Shown one piece after another: positions 1 to 10,095 of a DNA stretch of 64,000 bases. Positions within the stretch are counted from its first letter, which is position 1; each line of letters begins with the position of its first letter. The position numbers and the translations under genes were made by a program. Under the pieces are notes generated by a model that worked only from the letters and a program-made list of their open reading frames with translations, did no database searches and was not told where the DNA came from. Source of the DNA: Gigaspora rosea (lineage: Eukaryota; Glomeromycota; Glomeromycetes; Diversisporales; Gigasporaceae); contig QKWP01000047.1 of NCBI GenBank assembly GCA_003550325.1, positions 182,999 to 246,998 on the forward strand. Reading direction: 5' to 3'.

Positions 1-361
1 AAAAATGGGCCCTTTTAATTGAAGACACACCATGTATTACAAATATTTGTTTTATAAAATATAAAAAAATGAAAAGTCTTTTGTGCTACCCGGGTTGGTA
101 TACAACCCTGTACAAATTAAATACTATAGTAATTTGATGACACACTCATTATAGGGTTAGGGTCAGTTAGTCAATTTATTATTTAATTTGGTGAATTATT
201 TATTACCCCAGGTGGCACCAAGATGACTCCATAAAAAAAACCTTAAAAAAAAAAACTGGTTTACACTATTTTATCACAATTTTGCATTTTTCCAATTTTT
301 GGTTTTTTCAATTTTTGCATTTCATCAGAAAATTTTTTATATAGATACATATTGATATATA
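1..361. other. AT-rich spacer, no gene seen
   Basis: Low-complexity AT-rich sequence without a coherent reading frame. Several homopolymer runs occur (A-runs near 230-260). I see nothing else that can be supported here. Confidence 0.5.
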
Positions 362-925
362 GCAATAAATCGATGCATATTGATTAGAAAATAACGGCAT
401 ATATTGATAATTTAGATTATATAATGATACATAACTAAAAAACAATATATACCGGTAAATAATAAATATCATTAAATAACTAATTATCGATATATATCGA
501 TTATATTAATATTGATATAAATTATTTATTAGATTCATATCGCAATCTAGCAGACCTATTACTATCGACATATAGCAATATTTGTTATTTATCGATTTAT
601 AACCTATTAAAAATATTTGATATATATCGACAATTAACAAAATATCACTAAAATATCGATAGTAATAGGTTTGCTACATTGCGATATGAATCTAATAAAT
701 GATTTATATTGATATTAATATAATCGATATATATCGATAATTAGTTATTTAACGATATTTATCATTTACCGGTATATATCAATATGTTTGCTCTTTATCG
801 ATATTTATCTTTTACTGATATATATCGATATGATTTTTTGTGTTACCATGTGATTTATATCTATTTATTGATTTATATCAGATATTAATTTATCTGATGA
901 ATATCGATATGCATCTATTTATTGC
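362..925. repeat. Long imperfect inverted repeat (foldback) made of ATCGAT-type words
   Basis: The left arm (about 362-585) and right arm (about 655-925) are reverse complements with scattered mismatches, around a spacer centred near 620-645. Landmarks that pair include ATACCGGTAAAT near 450 with ATTTACCGGTAT near 765, CGATATATATCG near 490 and 728, TATTACTATCGA near 560 with TCGATAGTAATA near 655, and GCAATAAATCGATGCAT near 363 with ATGCATCTATTTATTGC near 908. No TSD was recognised. It is probably a foldback-type or MITE-derived element. No coding capacity is seen. Confidence 0.65.
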
Positions 926-1543
926 ATTGTAGCATATATGTTTAAATTGATTAACGATAAACTCTTTAATTTTATTAGAACATGTAAATGTTTATTAAAT
1001 ATTCATTTGTTTTATCAAATCTTGGAACAATATGAACAGTTTTGTCTATACTTTCTATGGGAATACAACTGTAATACTTAATTAATTTTAATTTAGGGCA
1101 TTCCCACAGTTTGCCCTCTTCTTCATATTACCGAACAAGCATGAATTCAAGCGGTTCTCTGTCTACCGCTCGGTAAAACTTAAGTATTAGCAATACCTGA
1201 AAATTAATATATAATTATTATATTAGTATATAATTACTCATGATGTAATGATAATATTGTCTATATTCGCGCTTGTTTTGCTTTCATTATTACTCATTAT
1301 TATTAATATACTTATTACATTATATATATATGCAGAATCAGATAATGTGAATATTACTTACTAAGCTGTACCAATTTACATCTTTTTCATCAACTTTAGC
1401 ACTTATTACAACATTAGAAAACATAGGTTTTCNCTTTAATTTGTACAATACGAGACAGATCTGAAGAGAATGAACCAGCAATAACGAAGACACAACCAGG
1501 CAGCGACAAACCAACAACCTGAACAGAAAAAAAAAATTAGTAC
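926..1543. other. Intergenic, no gene seen
   Basis: AT-rich sequence without a supported gene. The open frame on the minus strand around 1338-1607 contains an unresolved base and no recognisable motif, and it runs into the MITE that starts at 1546, so I do not call it. Confidence 0.4.
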
Positions 1544-1545
1544 TA

Positions 1546-1990
1546 TAGTACCGGACAGCGAAAACTATCCATTTTTTTTGGCATTGTTTAAAGTCTAATA
1601 ACTTCACAACAAGTAATTATTTTAAAAATCCCTCTTACAAATTTTTTATTTGTAACCTAAACTACAAATCTGTAAGACAGATTTTTGATATTTTGCTTTT
1701 TAAAGAAGTTATAAGGGTTTAAAGTTCAGTAACTTTAATAGTAAAGCAGAAATTTGGCGCAGGACAATTGACCAATCAGATTGATGCTAATCACGTGTTC
1801 GTAATTTGATTGGTTAATTTTTATTATTAAAAATCCAAAATTTGGCGCTTATTATATATAAAAAAAATCAATTTTATATTTTTAACCAATCAAAATTTTG
1901 TTACATGAAAATTAGTCAATCAGAATTGTTATAAAATCCTCAAATTTGGCGCCCTAAAAAAAATTGGATAGTTTTTGCTGTCCGGTACTG
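1546..1990. mobile_element. MITE with TA target duplication and CAGTACCGGACAGC-type ends
   Basis: The ends are inverted copies. The left end reads TAGTACCGGACAGCGAAAAC, and the right end, read on the other strand, starts CAGTACCGGACAGCAAAAAC. Each is flanked by TA (1544-1545 and 1991-1992), as expected of Tc1/mariner-type insertions. The interior is non-coding and holds the word AAATTTGGCGC near both ends and in the middle, plus several CCAATCA/TGATTGG words. Length is 445 bp. The superfamily is inferred from the TA flank only. Confidence 0.7.
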
Positions 1991-1992
1991 TA

Positions 1993-2420
1993 GCGACAAC
2001 AGCAGCAATATTGACAAGTTGAAGATCAACATACATCGATTCACAAACAATGTCACAAGCAATGTCACCAGTATACAACGGCTTCAAACTATAATGATAG
2101 TTTCAAGTAATGATAACAACCCCAAACGAAACGAAGCACCCACAAACAAAGATACTAAAGACGACGACACCGAGAACGATGATACCAAAGAGCGACAACA
2201 CTAAAAAGTGACAACACTAAAAAGCAATGACACCAAAGAGTGATGCTACCGAAAAACAACAACACCGAAGGACAACAATATCGAAGACTGATAACACCAA
2301 AGCACAATGATAAAACGAACGATGACATGAAAAGAAGAAAAGGCACAAAAGAAATCTACACTGTATAAAAAGAAAAAAAAGTAGCGGTTAGATAGATATA
2401 TGAAAAAAAATGTAAATATA
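1993..2420. repeat. Degenerate AAC/GAC trinucleotide-like tract
   Basis: Purine/C-rich low-complexity sequence with loosely repeated ACNACACCGAAG-like words, densest at 2160-2340. It resembles the AAC/GTT-rich cores of the Mutator-like elements at 5524-7890 and 59332-60598. Short open frames on both strands here are by-products of the repeat, and I call no gene. Confidence 0.45.
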
Positions 2421-2423
2421 TAT

Positions 2424-2466
2424 GCAGATCAGTGATCTGGGTATATATGTAGATCACTGATCTGAA
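2424..2466. repeat. Short palindrome pair CAGATCAGTGATCTG
   Basis: CAGATCAGTGATCTG near 2425 is itself nearly palindromic and is repeated in inverted orientation as AGATCACTGATCTG near 2452, with about 11 bp between. It is a potential cruciform of unknown role. Confidence 0.5.
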
Positions 2467-2479
2467 TAATCGGGCATGG

Positions 2480-3150
2480 TGAAATTCACCAGAGGTTAAT
2501 ATTAAATTATTCCTTTATTTTATTTATTTAAATTATTTAATTAAATTATTTTTTTATTTTTAGGAAAATAATTATCAGAACAAGATTGGGAGAATTACAA
2601 AACCAGATACCATACTTTAGAAGCTCTTATTTTAGTGAATCGTTTCATCACAGACTATATAAAAGGACAGTCTAATAAACTAACACCAACTAACTTACTC
2701 TAATCTACCAACTAACTTATCCTAACCTACTAACCAACTTACTCTAACCCTATCAACTAACCTAACCTAACTCTAACAACCAATTCACTCTATCCTACAA
2801 GAAACATGTCATAAGCAATGATACCTCCAATTACGACGAAATGGCTACTACAAATGCAACATGAATAATGGCAGCACCCATTTATAATGATACATGAAAT
2901 GATAACTACAGAAAGAAGTGAAAAAGATAAATATCTAACAAATAAAAAACACCAGCGATACCAGAAGCAAATCAAGTAACGAAATCTACCCGGCAATACA
3001 ATCTGATAACACATCATCTACATAATTACGGCACCAAAACAGACAGCACAAAACGATTATAAAAAGAAAAGGTGAAAAATAGAGATGCAACAACAAAAAA
3101 AAAATACTAGCAAAGGCAACTCAACTATAACAGCGACACAGCACCTATAA
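2480..3150. other. Non-coding stretch with a CTAACCAACTT-like degenerate repeat
   Basis: The AT-rich start is followed at about 2675-2790 by loosely repeated words of the type CTAACCAACTTACTCTAAC. The remainder shows no gene. The pattern is telomere-like in composition but not a true TTAGGG array. Confidence 0.4.
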
Positions 3151-3153
3151 CGA

Positions 3154-3240
3154 TTCCATTAACGACAACTCCATTGACGACAACTCTATTGACAACAACT
3201 CTATTGATGACAACTTTATTAACAATGACTCCATTATAGT
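3154..3240. repeat. 18-bp tandem repeat (ACGACAACTCCATTG type)
   Basis: About five degenerate copies of an 18-bp unit resembling GACAACTCYATTGACGACAA follow one another. The array is divisible by three, so it gives open frames of repetitive peptides on both strands, but no larger gene surrounds it. Confidence 0.65.
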
Positions 3241-3396
3241 AATTGCAAGTCCTATGTGATGGCACCAAGAATGAAGCTTTGGCAATTGTTGCCCACTTGG
3301 TGAATATTTAGAAAATATTTTACCGAATTCTTGGGCCCAATCCACAATTAATTCCTATAAATTAATCGTTAATATTTGAACGTTTGTAAAAAGCTA

Positions 3397-3474
3397 TGTA
3401 TTTGGGATTTTTGCTAACAAAGTCACTCTTCGGAACTATGAATTACATAGTTTTGAAAAGTGATTTTGTTAGCA
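3397..3474. repeat. Near-perfect hairpin, arms about 35 bp
   Basis: GATTTTTGCTAACAAAGTCACT near 3398 pairs with AGTGATTTTGTTAGCAAAAATC ending near 3474. The inner arms AACTATG and CATAGTT close the stem over a 5-base loop. It is a foldback of MITE size with no coding content. Confidence 0.7.
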
Positions 3475-3479
3475 AAAAT

Positions 3480-4340
3480 CTTATTTGTTTTATATCTGTA
3501 ATTGATTTAAAGAATCATCAGTAAACGATTCTTCTCGTGATACAATATACATTCAAAGAAATTTGTAATGTATGCGACATAACCGTTCATTACTAATTCC
3601 TAGCTTCCTATATCTTTATATAGATTGTCAAGCGCAAAAATTATTACTTTCAATAAATTTCTTAATTTATCTGCTGTTATGCGTGTTATTTTGGATATAT
3701 TTTTCAATATTTTGAGGCCCTTATATCTAGGAATCAGCGTTAATCGCTGCTCAAAGATTTGCATCACTTGTCTTTCATACTGGTTATTTAAAAGTTCTTT
3801 AGTATAGTCAAGCTTATACTTAAGAGACCAAGATCTAAGATATGCATTTGATCAGAGACGATAGTCTTGTATATATTAAAGTTGCTAAAAAAAAAGCATT
3901 TACTTATAAATAATAATAATAATGTATTTATTAGTTTACTTATGCTAATAAACCTAATTAACTTTAAGGGTAGGATGAACGTAGATCAATTTTCATATGA
4001 TATACGTAGTACTATAAGATTTTATATAGAAATTAAACACATGCCCCTGATAAAACTTTTTAGAAATATGACCAATTTTAACAAAAATTTGGTATCACGT
4101 AAAATGAGACCTTATTTTCATAATCGTGAAATTCTATAACTTATAATATTTGAAAAATCCACTTTTATATATTGATAAAAAAAACTTAAGTAGGCCTAAA
4201 TTTACTTAGGCAGCACAAAAAATTGCTAATTCTGATTGGTCAGATCACGTTTTTTACAATCCTAATTGGTCAATCACATGATTTAACATGATTACAATGT
4301 GATTACTATTAGAAATGATCTACATTCACTCTACCCTTAA
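3480..4340. other. No supported gene
   Basis: Two open frames of 60-90 codons exist on the plus strand, but neither shows a recognisable motif, their composition is that of AT-rich non-coding DNA, and there is no exon context. I see no other structure. Confidence 0.35.
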
Positions 4341-4341
4341 T

Positions 4342-5510
4342 TTATACCTTATTTCCCAAATGCATTTGGTTTAAGATGAATTGAATAATAATATTTTTCA
4401 CCTCCTCTATTACTTTTTTCATATAATTAGGTGTTCTTGACAATATATTAGTCAAGTTAATATTATTCAAGTCATCCCTCAATACTAAACACGAATAACA
4501 AGAACTTCTTGATGCAGATGACTGGTAAACGTTAGCTATCTTACTGGCCTCAAGCAAATCAGTCAATAACATTGAAATTTGTGGAACAAATGTTATTAAG
4601 TTACCACGAATAACAAAATTAAGCTCCGGACTATTAGCAATGGGCTTAAGCAAAATTCTTAAGCATTCATGAAAGACTTTTCTTTGTAATTTACAAAATT
4701 CTTGTTGTGGAATCTTTAGCTTTTAAGATAGGTAGGTACCTGATTAAAGCTTTAGATTCTGGCTTGTTTCACTAGGAGTTGGGTATGTTACCTAGAGTTT
4801 GAAACCAATTTTATTTAATTAAAACTGATTTTATAATATGAAAATAAAACTGATTCCAAATGCTAATGTTACCTAAGGATAAAAATATAGGGTGTCTGGA
4901 AGATTTCCCCATATGGTCTAGGGCCGTTGTATCAGAATAAAGGATTATCAATAGTAATCATTGACCAAGAAGTAATAACAATTCTTCTTGTTCCTATCAG
5001 AGGCAATTATATTGCTCTTTAATGATACAGCACCCTACATTATTTCTTATCCCCCTTTTATTTACAAATTTAGGAACTAATTGCTGATTTATACTATCGA
5101 TCATTAATAAAGACTTTATTGTTAATGCCTTGAAACGTTATAATAGGAATTTCTTTAAACGTCATGTGAGGAATTGTTGAATTATCCAAAAATTCCTTTC
5201 CAAACTTTGTTGTTGGAGGGAGAGGGAAACATCCAGATTTGAATGCTTATTGAAAAATTTTATAAAAGCATCACCAACTAAATTAGACAGTTGATGTTTA
5301 CTAATAATTTCCATAAATTCACGATATGCATCGTTGGACCAATTAACTTCGTATGGATGTAGAAGGTCATGAATTGCATCATCAGGTAAAGCACCTTTGT
5401 AGCCTTCTGGATCAATTTTTGTTAGGTATAAAAGAAGACTCAGAATCTGCTAAAAGATGCTCTTTTTCCATATCAGAATAAGGTGATACAGATACATCTT
5501 TGTTTTAACA
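4342..5510 (-). pseudogene. Decayed KDZ/Plavaka-like transposase
   Basis: Two separated stretches on the minus strand resemble one transposase. The upstream piece (about 5160-5505) contains words such as SNDAYREFMEIISKH, SLPPTTKFGKEFL and FKEIPIITFQG, typical of the N-terminal half of Plavaka-type (KDZ superfamily) proteins. The downstream piece is open for 103 codons (4342-4653). It carries LLTDLLEASKIAN, a C-x2-C pair in the SSCYSCLVLRDDLNN region, and a closing RTPNYMKKVIEE segment, matching the conserved cysteine region of the same family. The segment between (about 4680-5040) is full of stops and an indel. This is an old, incomplete copy; catalytic residues are not all visible. The family assignment is from motif memory, not a search. 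Confidence 0.5.
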
Positions 5511-6315
5511 TACAATTATTATAGAATAAATGCATATCTCGCACCCCGCGATATGCTTATATATCGTTTCCTAATATGATTGGCTAATTTTGTCAATCGT
5601 CATTTTTTAAAAAAAATAAATATCAGAATGTGATAAACTTATTTAACACATTTATAAAATTATTCTAAATTAAGAATGTCTATAATGCAATATACTAATT
5701 TGACATTATCATATACAGTGCATAAAGGTCCCAAAATTCCAGATCAGAATTTACCAGAATTCCAGTCTGCTAGACCAAACTCGTCAAATATTTCTAATAT
5801 TACTAAAAATTTTGCCCTGAAATAATTTTGCTATAAACAGTTGGCAAGTATTGCTTAATACCAGTATAGCTCTACCAAATTTCTACTCGGTTTTAGAGAT
5901 AGCTCTGTAAGAATTAACTCTAATTGAATAATTAAGAGCGTTCTTCATCAATATGAAATAAATCATTAGGATAACAATGCCTATAGATTTCCCACAAAAA
6001 TATTAATAAATGTGTTTACTAAGGTTGCATGCCGTAAAGTTGCAACCTTTTACCTTAAAAGTTGTAATAGCTAATAAGTAGTGGCTTGGTACGGTCGCAC
6101 TAAATTAGAAATACTGTATTAAGGGATCTGGATTTTGTTAATCGTTACTCAACAACAAATTTATATATTCGGTTAGTATGATTTTGAAAAACCGGTCTAT
6201 ATAAATGATTGGTGTAACCTTTTTATTAATACACAGATTCTATTCGACTAAAACCTGTATAATGGCAAATTTAGTATTATCACGCAAAAGCATAGTGTGG
6301 GAAATGCCATGTGAG

Positions 6316-6421
6316 TAGGGATATTAAGTAGTCTGACTACTTTAACAATTTTTATGTAACCAAGCTGGTTACATATAAATTGTACTGTAAAAACTAAAGT
6401 AGTCAGACTACTTAACATCCA
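6316..6421. mobile_element. 106-bp MITE with hAT-like TAGGGATATTA ends
   Basis: The left end TAGGGATATTAAGTAGTCTG is mirrored by CAGACTACTTAACATCCA at the right, giving inverted ends of about 28 bp. The ends resemble those of hAT-1 (34830-50890), so it may be a deletion derivative of that family. No convincing 8-bp TSD was found. Confidence 0.6.
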
Positions 6422-6529
6422 CGTGCATATTACGTAATTTAAATTATTTTTTACCTTCATATGTGTATGTACGTTTACGATCTCTTATTTATTTTTTTTT
6501 TTTTGATATTGTCTTTCTTTACTAATTTT

Positions 6530-7000
6530 TTTTTATGGCTTTGTCTTTTTTGGTATCTTGGTGTCGTTGTCGTTGGTTGGTGCCTTATTTAATTTGGAGT
6601 TGTTATTTCCGGTGTCGTCGTTTCTAGTGGCATTGTCATTCGATAGTGATTTCGGTTTGTGGCTAACTTTTTTTTCTTTTTTTTTAATGTTGTTTTTTTT
6701 TCTTACTAATCTTGTTCTTTTTTTATTATTGTATCGTTTCTCTGGGGTCTTGGCATCATCGTTGTTTTCTTTTGCTAGTATCGTCGCTTCTGGTACCGTC
6801 ATCTTTGTTTTGTGTCATCGCGTTTGAAATTTTCTGCTGGAGTTATTATAGGCATTGCTGTTTCACTTTTGCTGGACCGTCATTTTAATGCCGCTGTTAC
6901 TGTTTGTAGATGTTATCGCACTTTCGTTGACATTATTTTCCGGCACGTTTGATGGAGTTATTCGGTAGTGTTTGTCTTGTGGTTAATAGAATTTCTGGGT
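6530..7000. repeat. GTT/GTC-rich trinucleotide-like tract
   Basis: Pyrimidine-rich degenerate trinucleotide tract (repeated TCGTTG- and GGTGTC-like words) inside the Mutator-like element. It produces open frames on both strands over 6533-6827, which I regard as repeat artefacts. The copy at 59332-60598 has the complementary AAC-rich tract at 60050-60490. Confidence 0.5.
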
Positions 7001-7468
7001 TTCTTGGATAAGGTTGACAGCTGATGCGATTAGCTTCTTTGTAGCTAGTGGATATATTGGATAAGGTTAGGGTTCGGGTTCGGATAGGTTGAGGTTAGGG
7101 TAGGTATTATGTAAAATTATAAATTAGTAAGTGGTTTGATTGGTATTATCTTTGGAAATATTGGATAGGGGTAAGGTTCGGATTTGAGTAGAGGTTTTAT
7201 GATAGAGGTTAGGGTAGGTATTATATAGATAGAGTAGGTGGTTTGACTAGCATTGTCTAAAAACTTTGTACTTGACAGCATTTGCTGCGCGATGAACATC
7301 TTGTACGCATAAATAAAAAATATATTTATTATTGTATATATATATTATGAGACTTATTTGTATGCGACCAAACAAATTGAACTATATCTTGTTAGAGATA
7401 AACCAAACAAGAAACAAGATTAACTATATTTATTAGAAATTCTAGTAAGCCAACCAGATTATTGCAAG

Positions 7469-7565
7469 CATTTATGACACTTACGGCACTTACGGCACTT
7501 ACGGCACTTATGGCACTTACAACTATTATGGCACTTTCGGCACTTACAACTATTATGGCATTTTA
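7469..7565. repeat. Tandem GGCACTTAC minisatellite
   Basis: A 10-bp unit, cttacggcac, is repeated about four times. Variants spaced by ACTATTAT follow (ggcacttacaactattat twice). It lies within the Mutator-like element. Confidence 0.75.
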
Positions 7566-7899
7566 AAGCAATACAGCACATTACAACTTTGGGCATTAGT
7601 TGTAATTAAGGATGCAACCCAGGTTGTAATCCGCAATGTCCGTAATTATTACTTACGGCCAGCAACCGCCGCATAAAATCATCGTCCCTGTGTTGGGATA
7701 GTTGGTGTCCGGAGACTCCTATTTTGGTATGCATATAATCACACATGATCTGTATTTATTAAGTGTGATATATAATTGGTATCACGCCTTTATGCGATAT
7801 ATAACTTTTATTAAGTGTAATATATAATCGTATCGCATTTGCTATGCGATATATAACCATAACACAGGGGTGCGAAGCCTATTAAACTTCATTATTATA

Positions 7900-8243
7900 T
7901 AACGTTTAATAACTTATAATAGCATTTATAATGCAACTAACTTTATATGTCATAGAATTTACATCATAGTTATTTTCTGTTGTATAAAAGAATCTAACTC
8001 AGAATCTGATATAACTTCGTCCTTATTTAAGTATAATCATTAATTATTATTTTAAAACTTTATTAACAAATTATTACTAATTTACCCCATATATTATAGA
8101 AAATTTATCTGTATAAGAATCATAACTAGAACTATAATCTGGAAGATTATAAATGCTAGTATTCACTTGCTCGTCAAGATCAGTTTGACTTGATTTTGAG
8201 AAATGAGTTGAGATAATGAACTAGATTTTGAAAAATCATGAGG
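7900..8243 (-). other. Possible acidic/serine-rich exon remnant, otherwise non-coding
   Basis: On the minus strand, 8095-8210 reads a polar stretch with SKSSQTDLDEQVNTS and DYSSSYDSYTDKF, and 7975-8030 reads DEVISDSELDSF. Such D/S-rich pieces often lie in N-terminal exons of fungal transposases, and this one lies upstream (minus strand) of the KDZ-like relic across the 5524-7890 insertion. The link is inference only. Confidence 0.25.
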
Positions 8244-9200
8244 AGACCCTGGGTTGAATAGCGCTGTGGTTAGCGCTCCAGGGTCATATTTGCAAGATCA
8301 CCGGTTTGAGTCTAGTGAATGACAAAAACCACGTTAAGATCATGAATAGCAAAGATCTACAGTGAGGTGTCAAATATCTACCCTATTTCCGGACATGGTA
8401 CTATAACGACAATGAGTTGCGTGATATAGCCACGGGGTCATGTAGCATTCAGAAAAGGAAAAAATCTGACAAGAAACTTCATAAACATAAGGACCATCCA
8501 CTATAAAAGAAATAAGACAAACGTGAATAGAGACAAAGATACTGACCGAATTAGGAAAGTAAGAAAACCAGGAACCTAATGCTACACCAACTAAAAATAG
8601 AAAGTGGTACTCGGGGCAGACGAAAAACGGCCAACCTAAATGGCGCACCGGCGGAGTATGTAGTTCCTTTAAAAGCTGCCTATGATCCAATTGGTACGGA
8701 GCACTGGGACGTAGTTGGCTTGCTGGAGGCAGTAGGGTAAAATGGATGATTGAAGGGAAGTACAGTTTAGAAAAACTGTATATGTAAGACCTTTAAGGAC
8801 ATTGCCAATGCATTTTGAAAAAAATAAAGAAACAGAAAAAGAGAGAAAAAATGAAGAGAAAGAAAATAAAAAAGCAAAAGAAAATAGAAGAAATAGGGAA
8901 AAGAAAGCAAATATGAGAAAGAGAGAAAAAGCGAATAAGAATAGTTAAAAGACAAAAAAAACAAAAGAGAACGAAAATATGAAAGCAAAAGAAAGCAAAA
9001 TAGCGTAAAAAAATAAAGAAAAAAGCAAATGAGAGAATAGAAAAAGAAATAAAAGTGAATTAAGTGAATAAAATGAATATTAGGATAGAGAGATTGAAAG
9101 GTGAAAGATGAAACTGAAATGAGAAAATAAAAGGGCTCTAGGACACTGGAACCTAGACTGGTTTCTGTTCCTCAGATTTAAAAGAAAAGAGTGAACGACA
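8244..9200 (+). mobile_element. tRNA-derived SINE, copy 1 (with internal purine tract)
   Basis: The head starts AGACCCTGGGTTGAATAGCG and is clearly related to the heads at 35687, 56840 and the right window edge. The A-box-like region is near 8258-8270, and the B-box-like CACCGGTTTGAGTC is near 8300. The body (TTTCCGGACATGGTACTATA near 8382; TGAGTTGCGTGA near 8411; AAGGACCATCCACTATAAAA near 8489) matches the 35687 copy closely. The tail near 9127 reads AATAAAAGGGCTCTAGGACA and contains a CTAGG/CCTAG stem-loop like other SINE and LINE tails here. The TSD was not found, so the end is approximate. Open frames in this interval are not genes. Confidence 0.75.
8812..9140 (+). repeat. Purine-only (GAAA)n-like tract
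   Basis: About 330 bp of almost uninterrupted A and G on the plus strand (AGAAAAAGAGAGAAAAAATG type), located inside the SINE between body and tail. The complementary open frame on the minus strand is only F/L/S low complexity. Confidence 0.8.
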
Positions 9201-9360
9201 AATGATTAAAAAAAAAACAAAAGAATATTGAATTAAAGCAATTATCAATTATAAAGAAAGTCCGTAAGAATGTCTAAAGGATAATGTTTAGAGAATTTGC
9301 TGTGTATCTGTTTGTATCAATTTATATCTATTTATATCGATTTAAATCAATTTAACTTTT

Positions 9361-9520
9361 ATTTTTCAAACCAATTTCATACGCTAGTAAACAACGCGTC
9401 ATATTAATGCATGACCTAACATGTGCACCAAAGAAACTTTTTTTTTCAAAACAATTTCATGTGCTAGTAAACAACTAGAGTCATATTAATGCATAACCTA
9501 ACATGTGCACCAAAGAAAAA
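9361..9520. repeat. Direct tandem duplication, about 75-80 bp unit, two copies
   Basis: The block running from CAATTTCATACGCTAGTAAA through CCTAACATGTGCACCAAAGA is repeated almost identically at about 9446-9520, with a T-run between. No coding content is seen. Confidence 0.8.
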
Positions 9521-9547
9521 CCCAAGCGGCATCGGGCTTTCAATTAT

Positions 9548-9622
9548 CTTTTGTAACGGATATAATCAATTCAATTTATTATCTAATTAATTAAATCGAT
9601 TATGTCTGTTACGAAATATAAT
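9548..9622. repeat. Inverted repeat TTTTGTAACGGATATAATCA
   Basis: TTTTGTAACGGATATAATCA near 9550 pairs with TCGATTATGTCTGTTACGAAA ending near 9618, giving arms of about 28 bp with few mismatches and an AT-only loop. It is a small foldback element. Confidence 0.65.
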
Positions 9623-9624
9623 TA

Positions 9625-10080
9625 AAAGCAGGGTTTCTCATCAGTGAAATTATGCAATATACAAAAAACTCAGCCACGCAATAAATCTCAGAATATTGTC
9701 ATTACAAGTATCCTAATCAAAAGCGTTTTTATCATTCAAATTTTTTTTTCAATCGGTACGTTTTTCATTATTACATATTATTTTTTTTATTTTTTTTCCC
9801 TGCTTACAATGAGATAAGTATCTTTCAATTTTTTTTCTTTCATTATGTTTGAACAAATAAGATACATATCTTTCAAATTTTTTTTGTTACGTTTTCTTCC
9901 AGTATGTATTTTATCATTACGTTTTAATTTTTTTTCCCCTGCTTACAAAAGCCTTTACAATTATATAAATACGATGGATTTCTAGTGTTTGAAGGTAATT
10001 GAAATTTCTTTTTTGTAATTTTGGAAAAATGAAAAACACAAAAAAAACCACATAATAACAAACAACCTTGAACTGTTCAT
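9625..10080. other. Pyrimidine-rich non-coding stretch
   Basis: T-rich low complexity with loosely repeated CCCTGCTTACAA and ATATCTTTCAA words. It could be an upstream region of the Q/P-rich relic that follows. No promoter can be assigned. Confidence 0.35.
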
Positions 10081-10095
10081 TCTAGATTGGTTTCT

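Larger units (their letters stand above)
5524..7890. mobile_element. Mutator-like non-autonomous element, TCTCGCACCCC family, copy 1
   Basis: The element is bounded by an exact 9-bp TSD, ATTATTATA (5515-5523 and 7891-7899). Its inverted ends are GAATAAATGCATATCTCGCA on the left and, on the opposite strand, GAAGTTTAATAGGCTTCGCA on the right. A second copy with similar ends and its own 9-bp TSD lies at 59332-60598. A 9-bp TSD with long inverted ends is the hallmark of Mutator-like elements. No transposase is visible. The interior includes a GTT-rich tract (6530-7000), TTAGGG-like words (7030-7100) and a 106-bp MITE. The insert lies just upstream of the KDZ-like relic on the minus strand, so it may have landed inside that gene. 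Confidence 0.75.

Noticed and set aside
6316-6421. 8-bp TSD for the small hAT-like MITE
   Set aside because: The flanking 8-mers CATGTGAG and CGTGCATA do not match well enough to claim a duplication.
6533-6827. Overlapping 89-codon frames on both strands
   Set aside because: Both come from the GTT-rich trinucleotide-like tract; there is no domain or start context.
7030-7100. Telomere or subtelomere (TTAGGG-like words; also 37895, 54214, 59750)
   Set aside because: Only a few imperfect units occur at each place, always inside transposable elements; there is no true terminal array.
7469-7565. CRISPR-like array of short repeats
   Set aside because: The repeats are contiguous without unique spacers in an evidently eukaryotic context; it is a minisatellite. 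The same applies to 51530-51650 and 31640-31775.
8370-8690. 106-codon minus-strand open frame
   Set aside because: It lies entirely within SINE copy 1, and the homologous SINE at 35687 does not conserve the frame.
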